NCBI GenBank assembly: GCA_041906465.1
Contig: JAYRJE010000010.1
Span: 62,001-126,000 of the forward strand
Direction of reading: 5' to 3'
DNA: 64,000 nt
From: Didemnitutus sp041906465
GTDB taxonomy: Bacteria; Verrucomicrobiota; Verrucomicrobiia; Opitutales; Opitutaceae
In this document: positions 7,075-14,600 of the stretch, piece by piece
Layout of the letters: each line of letters opens with the position of its first letter
Numbering within the stretch: position 1 is the first letter of the stretch
The notes under the pieces: generated by a model
The model's input: the letters and a program-made list of their open reading frames with translations, nothing else
Databases searched by the model: none
Told to the model about the DNA's origin: nothing
Translations under genes and position numbers: made by a program

Positions 7075-8205
7075 CTACCAGCTCAATTGGAGGAAGCCGG
7101 TGACCGTGCGCTGGCCTAGACCCGGCACGCTCACCTGCAAACCGCCGTTGATCGCGGCCGAACCGATCTGGCCTGCACCGCTGACCTGATAGACTTGCGC
7201 GCCGGTGGTGGCCCGGGTGTAGGAGAAGGTGAAGGTGGTGCCGTCGTTGGTCGTGAACGAACCGCCGATGGCGATGCTGAGTTTCGCCAGCGCGCCCGAG
7301 TCCTTTTCCTTGGCGTAATTGAAATCGATGCTCAGCTTGCCGTCCGGGCCGATCGAGGCGTTGAAGGAACCCGAGATCGCCAGCGTTTGATTGGAATTCG
7401 CCAGCGTGAGCTCCAGCGCACCGGAGAGGTTCTTCATCACGAAGGCAGTCTGCACCGTGATCGTGGTCGCTTTGACGATTTCGCCACCGGCAGGGTAAGT
7501 TTGCTGCGCGATGCTGAACGTGACGTCGAAGTTGTCGGAAATCCGGACCGATCCCAGCAGCTGGATGCCGCGCGTCGTGCCGCTCTTCTGGTAACTGAAC
7601 GTGAGCCGATTGTCTTTCACGTCCGCTCCGCTGGGCAGGACGAAGGACGCCGTGACGCCTTTCTGCTTATACGTGAAAACGAGCCGGATTTGATCGGCGT
7701 GGGCGGGGTCGGCCGAGCGGCTCCACTCTCCGCTGAAAACCAGGAAATACTGGCTCGAGGGACGCTTCTTGTCTGAGAAGAAAAAGACCATGCGGCCGCG
7801 TTTGTCGTCCACAAAACCATCGAGCGTGGACTGAGTCGCGCCGAGTTGGGCGGTGAGATTGCAGTTCGCCTCGAGCTTCCACGTGAACGGCACGGTGAAC
7901 TCGAACGACTGCGCGATGCTGGGCCGCACCTCGAGCACGTTGGCGGCGAGGCGAAAAAGGGGGCTCAAGCCGGCGGTGTGGAAGTTGAAGGCGAGAGTGG
8001 CGCCTTGCTTGACGATCAGCTGATTGTCCGCGGTGAAGCTCCAGGCGACGGGGATGCGGACATCGGCGGCGCCGGCGGCTTGGAGCCGCACGTCGCCGGA
8101 ATCGTGCACGGACCATTTGCCGGACGTGCCGCCCGCGAGGGAGAACGTGCCGTCGGTATCGAGAGTGTAGTTGTTCGCGCCGGAGGTGAGGTTGAATTTG
8201 GGCAT
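7075..8205 (-). CDS. Beta-strand-rich protein of unknown function, paired with an Omp85-like barrel
   Basis: 376 residues; no family recognised. The chain is almost entirely alternating polar/hydrophobic beta-strand sequence rich in Thr, Ser, Gly and Asn, for example repeats of the type GSFTTNDGTTFTFSYTRATTG and LELTLANSNQTLAISGSFNA. The C-terminus TVTGFLQLSW looks like an outer-membrane barrel or beta-solenoid strand. There is no signal peptide from the chosen ATG (8205, MPKFNLTSGANNYTLDTDGT); longer in-frame starts upstream run into the preceding gene and look unnatural. It begins 38 bp after the stop of the Omp85-like gene on the same strand, so the two are probably co-transcribed and may work together. 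It could be a cargo, a surface partner or a cytosolic beta protein. Confidence 0.7.
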   Translation of the reverse strand: MPKFNLTSGANNYTLDTDGTFSLAGGTSGKWSVHDSGDVRLQAAGAADVRIPVAWSFTADNQLIVKQGATLAFNFHTAGLSPLFRLAANVLEVRPSIAQSFEFTVPFTWKLEANCNLTAQLGATQSTLDGFVDDKRGRMVFFFSDKKRPSSQYFLVFSGEWSRSADPAHADQIRLVFTYKQKGVTASFVLPSGADVKDNRLTFSYQKSGTTRGIQLLGSVRISDNFDVTFSIAQQTYPAGGEIVKATTITVQTAFVMKNLSGALELTLANSNQTLAISGSFNASIGPDGKLSIDFNYAKEKDSGALAKLSIAIGGSFTTNDGTTFTFSYTRATTGAQVYQVSGAGQIGSAAINGGLQVSVPGLGQRTVTGFLQLSW

Positions 8206-8243
8206 GGCTGGTGGGGGTTGAGTTGGGCTGGAAACGATGTGGT

Positions 8244-10481
8244 TCAAAAACTCGGCTGCACATGCAGCGTGAAATACCAGTAGCTGCCACCCGGCAGGTG
8301 GGTGCGGGAGTGGACGGCATGCGCCCAATCCAATCGCGCGGTCACGATGCCGTGGGTGATTCGCAAGCCGGCGCCCGCGCCGGCGTGGATGTCGCCGGCG
8401 GAATTTTGCGGCGCATCGATGCCGCCGAGGTCGGCGAAAAAAGCGACGTGGGCTTTGCGGCGGACGATTTGCGCGAACTTGGCCGGCAGCCCGAAGTCAA
8501 AGCGCAACGGAAGCCACATTTCGTTTTGCAGGGACCACAGCGCACGCCCGGTGGCGGAATCGCGACGAAAGCCGCGCACACTGTCGGCGCCGCCGAGCGA
8601 GGGAAGTTCGGCGGACGGCGTGGAGGCGCTGGCCACCCACGCCCGGGCGCGCGTCTCGAGTTGCACAAAGCCGAAAAGGAGTCCGCGACGCGTGAGATCC
8701 ACGCGCGCCCAAGCGTAGGATCCGCCAGTCGATTCGAGTTCGCCGATGCGGGACGCGAGTTCCGCCGTCTCGTAGGGAATGCCTCCCTCAGGTGGGCCGC
8801 GCCGGTAGTCGAAACCCAGATTCAGTGCGACGGCTCGATAGCCTGAAGCGGGGCCGTTGGCGACGGCGGTGTCGGAGTGAACATAGTTCACGCTGGCATT
8901 GGCGTTGAGCCAGGCCGCATTGCGATCGCGCCACACCTCGAGGCTGGCCAGCAGGGAACCGGTTTTGTTCTGCTCTGAAGCCGGTTGCCCGGCGAGTTGT
9001 CGGTCCGCGGTGCTGTCTTCCTGATAACTGCCGGTGAGCGTGAGGCGACGCCCCAAGGTCGGAAAACCGAGATAGTCGCGCGAATAGGAGCCCCCCAAGA
9101 TGCTGGTGTCGTGCTGGCCGGCAGAGATCGTGAGCGCGTCGTCACCCGCGAGGCGCAAGCGTTGGTAAGTCGCGTCGATATCGTGCGGTCTGCCCGGCTG
9201 CGCGGTGACGCGGAGGGTTACCGAGTTCAGCTTGGGCCGAATCGGCCGGGGCAAATCGGGCTGGTCAGCCGCCGCCGCGCTGAGCGCCAGCTGGCGGGTT
9301 TCTTCATTCGGCGAGAAGGTTCCATCGAGCGCCAAACCGATCTGGGTCAGCCGGGGAAGCGCCGCAGGCAGCGTCTCGGTGTTGAGCAACACCACTGCGC
9401 CGGCTGACTTCGCCGGATTTTCCTCGAGCTTAAGCCACCAGACACCGGCTTCCCCCGGAACCACCCACTGATCGGGGGCCGAATGCACTTTCTGAAAGAC
9501 TGGTGTCGGCAAAAGATTGTAGAGACCGGTCTGAGCGAGGCGGCGCGCGCGCCGCTGGTAGGTGAGTGCGTCCTCTCGTTGCACCTGGGGCACCGTAAAT
9601 TTAACCAACGCCAATCGCGGCGGGGCGTGCACCGTGATCTGCCTGGTGTCGGTATCAATCGCGACGCGGACCGTGGCAAAGCCGGGCGGATTCGCAGGCG
9701 GATACCCGCTCAGGATGAGGTAGTCTTCGACAATGTCGCGCACTTCCCCACTCCACCACGAGCCGCCGACCACCGGATGCAATCGGCGATGCATCGCCGC
9801 CAACACCGGACCGATCGTTTCGCACCAGCCCGGGTCACCCGCGGCGGCCACTTTCCCCCTCGACCATTCGTCCGCAGTGTAGGCCGGTGCCAGGCTGCAG
9901 AGAACGATGCCGACTTGGGGACGCATGGTCGACCCCGACGGATCCGTAGGATCGTCGGTCCGATCCCACGGCCAAAGCCGCAGCGGTGTGTCGCGCAACT
10001 GGAGAACATCGCTGTCGCTGGCCGGTTCGACGCCGGGCGCAGTGGCGGAGAAAAATTTCGGATAAACCACCGAAATGAGCGGGTTGTCGCTCCGATTGTT
10101 GGCGAGGCACCACTCATCGAAACGCTGCACGGCCTCGACCCACGTTCCCGAATACGCATCGATCGGATCCGCAGGCAGCACCCCGCCGTTGACCGGCGTG
10201 AGGGAGATGGCGCGCACGGTGCCGAATGATTTCAGCCGGGCGTCCAGATACTGCAACGCCTCCTGCAAGGCGCCGTCCACGGTGATGCGCGTGTAACCCG
10301 CCCTGAACTCCGGGCTGATTTCCGTGAATCCGGACTTTTCGAAATCAACGCGCACGCAGCCTTGGTCGATCTTCAACTGCACACTCACACTCGCGGGCGC
10401 CGGCCACGCCGAGGCGAACGCAGCCGTCGACAGCAACGCCGCCGTCAGCGCACCAGCCATCCGCAACGAACGCACGGGCAT
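8244..10481 (-). CDS. Outer-membrane beta-barrel of the Omp85/TpsB superfamily with an unusual N-terminal half
   Basis: About 745 residues from the preferred ATG at 10481, which gives a signal peptide (MPVRSLRMAGALTAALLSTA, then AFASA). Longer starts at 10571 and 10550 are open but give a poor N-terminus. The C-terminal half (from about residue 440) is a barrel: many amphipathic strands, LGGADSVRGFRRDSATGRA, which matches the VRGF/Y motif of Omp85/ShlB barrels, an FFADLGGI strand and a terminal Phe. The middle contains one possible POTRA-like domain (ITVHAPPRLALVKFTVPQV onwards). The first 280 residues, with several Cys and Trp, match nothing I know. Likely role: secretion or insertion of a beta-rich partner across the outer membrane. 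The gene downstream is the obvious candidate partner. Confidence 0.75.
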   Translation of the reverse strand: MPVRSLRMAGALTAALLSTAAFASAWPAPASVSVQLKIDQGCVRVDFEKSGFTEISPEFRAGYTRITVDGALQEALQYLDARLKSFGTVRAISLTPVNGGVLPADPIDAYSGTWVEAVQRFDEWCLANNRSDNPLISVVYPKFFSATAPGVEPASDSDVLQLRDTPLRLWPWDRTDDPTDPSGSTMRPQVGIVLCSLAPAYTADEWSRGKVAAAGDPGWCETIGPVLAAMHRRLHPVVGGSWWSGEVRDIVEDYLILSGYPPANPPGFATVRVAIDTDTRQITVHAPPRLALVKFTVPQVQREDALTYQRRARRLAQTGLYNLLPTPVFQKVHSAPDQWVVPGEAGVWWLKLEENPAKSAGAVVLLNTETLPAALPRLTQIGLALDGTFSPNEETRQLALSAAAADQPDLPRPIRPKLNSVTLRVTAQPGRPHDIDATYQRLRLAGDDALTISAGQHDTSILGGSYSRDYLGFPTLGRRLTLTGSYQEDSTADRQLAGQPASEQNKTGSLLASLEVWRDRNAAWLNANASVNYVHSDTAVANGPASGYRAVALNLGFDYRRGPPEGGIPYETAELASRIGELESTGGSYAWARVDLTRRGLLFGFVQLETRARAWVASASTPSAELPSLGGADSVRGFRRDSATGRALWSLQNEMWLPLRFDFGLPAKFAQIVRRKAHVAFFADLGGIDAPQNSAGDIHAGAGAGLRITHGIVTARLDWAHAVHSRTHLPGGSYWYFTLHVQPSF

Positions 10482-11163
10482 CGCAACGCACAAGCTGGCC
10501 GACGAAGAGGGGCCGCAAAGCGGGAGGCGAGGTATCGAGATGCCGGCCATTGCAGGTGGGGAGCGAATCACGCGAGCGAACCACGCGAATAGTGTTCAAC
10601 ATCGAGAATCAATATAGCGTGCAAAAAAACTCTCCCGGGAGTCACGTGAAGCATATTTTGCCAATGCAGGCTCACGCAGGAGCGCGGCTTAATCTCTCGC
10701 GAAACTCGTGGCACAACCCGCCGGTGCTTCCCGATGAAAAACCGCCCGGCGCCGATCCTTCCGCTTCTCACGACCTGCTCTTTGCCAGCCGAGGTTCGTG
10801 CGGGCAAACGCATGCCGGCAATAGAGAGGGTGCGTCTCATCGCGGAGGGGCTGACGGCGCCTCTCAACTGGCGCGTAGAGGTGAATGGGTCAACGTCCAC
10901 GGGAATTTATGCTTCAGGCTTATAGAAAACTTCCCGCATCCGACCGCTCACGCATTGCGCGGATCAGTGGCATCATCCTCGCCGGTCCATGCACATTTGC
11001 TGGGTATGCCGAGTTCAAGAGGGACGAGCATACGTCTGACGTTTTGAACACAGACTCCTGAACGTGACACGAACTCTCGATCTTTCTGAAAAAAGCGACG
11101 CTGGGAGAGATAAAGCCACCAACGAGGGCGCCTGGGCTTCGTCCGGGTTGGGCGCTGCGTTCA
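10482..11163. other. Long intergenic region between the Omp85-like gene and the transposase remnant
   Basis: About 680 bp without a convincing gene. It contains CTCCCGGGAG next to a run of seven A (10623-10645). Two short plus-strand frames exist, 10734-10925 (63 residues) and 10909-11061 (50 residues, with a moderately hydrophobic middle). Their codon use is weak and neither resembles a known protein, so they are not called. Slightly lower GC than the neighbours suggests decayed foreign DNA next to the transposase remnant. Confidence 0.4.
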
Positions 11164-11500
11164 TGACCCGCGCGCGCCCTCGAAGTGTGGCGCCGCTACA
11201 ACGGCCTGGCCGACATCGAGAACCGCATAAGGAACTCGGCGCCCAGTCTGGCCTAAAGGCCTGTGCGGCCCGTCGTCCTGAGCGACGAAGCGGCCTGTCA
11301 CCTCGCCGACTGTGCCTACAACCTCTGCGTCGGCCTCGCTCGCCGGCTCGGTCAGACTGAACGCGCTGAACTCACCACCCTGCGCTGGCGGCTGCTCGGC
11401 TGCGCCGCGGTCTTCAGCCACACCGCCGGCAAATCCACGCTCAGGTTCGCCCTCTCCACATCCCAACGCCGGTGCTCCGGCGGTTCTCGAGGCGTAGCGT
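11164..11500 (+). pseudogene. Decayed transposase C-terminus (IS1380/IS4-like)
   Basis: Remnant of an insertion-sequence transposase, broken by frameshifts. In one frame VWRRYNGLADIENRI precedes a frame change. In the next, EAACHLADCAYNLCVGLARR and then ERAELTTLRWRLLGCAAVFS appear, followed by a short K-S-T-L stretch. The order and wording (YNxRADxENRIKEL...AxHLAxCAYNLCVLLQRRLG...LNTLRWRLFGRAAV) match the C-terminal end of DDE transposases of the IS1380/IS4 type. No N-terminal part, catalytic core or terminal inverted repeats are visible, so this is a dead fragment. It sits just beyond the 3' end of the autotransporter gene. Confidence 0.7.
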
Positions 11501-11541
11501 CACGATCGCCTCGCGCCGCGAGCGCCAAATCGACGGCAGCT

Positions 11542-11594
11542 AAAAAAGAACCCCGACAGCGCTGCCGCGGTGAGCGTGCAGAACTGCCGGGGTT
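11542..11594 (-). terminator. Rho-independent terminator of the autotransporter gene
   Basis: On the minus strand: stem AACCCCGGCAG/CTGTCGGGGTT (with mismatches), a long loop containing its own small GC hairpin, then CTTTTTT. It lies 12 bp after the stop of the giant minus-strand gene. Confidence 0.85.
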
Positions 11595-11606
11595 GAAGGC
11601 GCAGGA

Positions 11607-14600
11607 TCAGAAGTCGGACGAGAAACCGACACGCAGACCGTGATCGCTCCACTGATTGGAAACGTTGCCAACATAGGTCAGGCCAAGCGCACCATGGCGC
11701 ATGACGTTGACCTGGGCACCGCACTCCACGCGCAGAGCGTTGCGCGCGGCGGGCAGGCCCCACACGTCGAATTCGCCGCCCGCCAAGAGTCGTTGGCGAC
11801 CGTTGGCGGCGACTTCGCCGAAGCCGTGCAACCATGCCGCGGAGAGACGCGGCGTGAGGAAAGGCCGCGCGGCAGCCGACGGATTCGAGCCCAGGCGCAG
11901 GCCCAGCGTGGTGTAGGTCACATCGCGCTGGATCGCGCTGACGCTCAGCCCGGCCAGTTCGCCGCCGGTCTCGGCGAAAGCGTCGGTGCGCAGGGAGACG
12001 TGATTCACGCCGGCGAACGGCTCGATCTGCGCGCCGCGAACCGAGAGTCCGTAGCTGGCTTCGCCGAAGGCCGAGAGGCCGCGGGCGTCGTAGTCGCCGG
12101 CAAGGCTTTCCGTGACGCCGGTGAAGTTCACGTTCCGGGTCCCCGTGACCGTGTGCCAGTGGTAGCTCGCGCCCGCGCGCGTGCGCCACTTGCCCCAGCC
12201 GCGGCCGGCGTAGAGCGCGAGGCCGTCGGTGGTGACTTCGGCGCGCGAGGCGCGTCCGTCGATCGTGGTCTCATCGGTGCCGTGGTTGAAGGCGGCGCCG
12301 ACCTGAAGCTGGCCGATGGCGGCATCGCCGCCGACGACCACGCCGACCGTGCGTTGGCTGGCTTTGGCGGCATTGCCGTCGCTCTTCACCTTGTTCCAGC
12401 TGCTCAGACCTTGCACCCAGAGGTTGGGGCGAATCTCGGTGCTCGGCGCCGCCGACGCCACGTTGCGACCGGCAGCCTCGACCTGTTCGAGGCGGCTGAG
12501 CATCGTTTCACCGATGCGGCGGGTGCGATCGACCAGGAAAGTCCCCGTGGTGGACCACAACTCGCCGGACAGCGCGTCGAAGGCTTGCGTCGCGCTGTTG
12601 GCGTCGGCCTGACCGGCGATGGCGCGATAAAGTTCATCCGTTTGCACGCCACCGTCCAGGGTCGTGGCGACGGCGCGCTGATTGCGCGTGGTGGCGAAGC
12701 TGGCGAACTTCCGATCGTTGCGCGCCAGCGTGAGCACCACATCGCTGGCGGTGTAGCGCAGGTAGGGCGTCAGGAACGGCAGGTCGACGTTATAGCCCGC
12801 GAATTGCCCCGAGACACCGCCGCCCGCGTGCAGGATGACATAGTCGGTGATCCAGCGATAATTACCCGCCGCAGCGGTGACGGCCACCGTGCCGCCGGAA
12901 ATTTTGGCGCGGCCGGAGGCGTTGACCCGGTCGGTGTTGCCGTTCGCGTCCACCTCGACCGCGTAGGTCGAGCCGGCCTCGAACGTCACATCGCCCGTGA
13001 CACTGATCTGCCCAATGGAATTGCCGGGCGTCAGCGAGCCGCCGTTGCGCACCGTGATGGAGCCGACGGTGCCGTTGCCGCCGAGGCGGCCGCCCTGATT
13101 AACGAAGGCGGAGCCCGGGAGCACGCCGTTGATCGCGACCAGACCTTGGTTGACGGTGAGGCCGCCGGTGAAGGTGCTTGCGCCGGTGAGGTTGAGGGTG
13201 CCGGCGCCGTTCTTGATCAGCGAGTCGGTGCCGCTGATGGTGCCGCCAAACTGGCTGTTTCCCGCCTGGTTGACCGTGAGGCGGCCATTGCCGAGCAAGA
13301 GATTGCCACTCGCGCCGCTCAGGCCCGCGACTTCCTGCGTCTTGTTGGCGAGGTCAAAGGTGCCGCTGTTCACCACCAAGTCCGTGGCCGTGTCCAGAGC
13401 GGAGGCCAGACGCACCAACCCGCCGAGCACGACGGTGGAACCCTTGTAGTGATAGTCGCCCGACAGCAGCAACAGACCGCTGCCCTGCTTGATGAGCTTG
13501 CCGTTGCCGGAGAGAGCGCCGGTGTAGTCGTAGTCGATGGTCTGATTGAAGATCAGGGTGCCGTTGTTGACGGTGTTGGCCAGAAGATCGCCGTTGGCGG
13601 AGCCGTCGCCGACCTGGAAGATGCCGGCGGTGTCGACCACGACGTTGCCGCCGAGCTTGCCGGTCAACAGGAGCCCGCCGGCCGTCACGTTGGTCGTGCC
13701 AGTGAAGCTGCGGCTGTCGCCCGAGAAGAGCAGCGTGTTCGAACCGGTCTTGGCCACGAGGCCGCGACCGCTGAGCTGTCCGGCATAGACGTTGGAGTTG
13801 GCGAAAGTCACCGCGCCGTCGTTCTGAAGATTGCTGACGAGCGCGCCGACCTGCCCGCTCGTGCCGACCTGCAGCGTCGCGCCCGCACTCACTGTCGTTG
13901 AGCTGGCGGCAAAGGTGTTGGCCACGATTGCCTGGCCTCCTTGCACGGAAAGCGTTCCGGCGAAATTGCCGCTGTTGCCCGAAAACGTGGTGGTGCCGGC
14001 GAGAACATTCACCGCGCCGGTGCCCGAGATTCCGGCGCCGAGCGTGTAGTCGCCGCTGGTGTGGTTGAGCACAAGACGGCCGTTGCCCGCCCCCAGTTCG
14101 ATGCTGGCGGCGGTGAGCGTGCCGGCGGCGGCCGCTTGCTGTCCGGTGGCGGCGCCGATGTTCACTGTGCCGATGGAACCGGCGTTGGTCGCGATCAGAA
14201 GCTGGTTGGTGGTGACCGCGCCGCCATTGGCGAGGTTGAGCGTGCCGGCGCCGTCGACGCCCACGTGGAGCTGCGCCGTGCTGTTGAGGCGGCTGTTGGC
14301 GCCAGTCACATCGATCGTGCCGGTGCCGCCTGCATTCCAGCCGGCCACCAAGGTTTGAGTGGTGACGAGGCCGCCATTGCCGATGCTCAGGGAGCCCTGG
14401 CCATCGACGCCGATACCGGCGGTGCCGCTCGTGGCGGTGAGACTGGAGCCACTGCCGTTGACGACCAGGCTGCCTTGCGCCCCGCTGCCCACGCCGACAC
14501 GGAGCGTGCCGGCGCTGACCTGTCCACCCGTCTGCACCGTCAGGGTGCCGCGACTGTTGTCCTGGCTGGCCACTTCCAACAAGCCCGCCGCGGAGAGCGA

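Noticed and set aside
10734..11061. Two short plus-strand frames (63 and 50 residues)
   Set aside because: Weak codon bias, no homology recognised, overlap each other; may be decayed DNA near the transposase remnant.
11640..13901. Long plus-strand open frame (753 residues) opposite the autotransporter
   Set aside because: It is the antisense shadow of the repetitive, GC-rich autotransporter; composition is Arg/Ala/Gly/His-rich with no known motifs, and the minus-strand product is a clear autotransporter.
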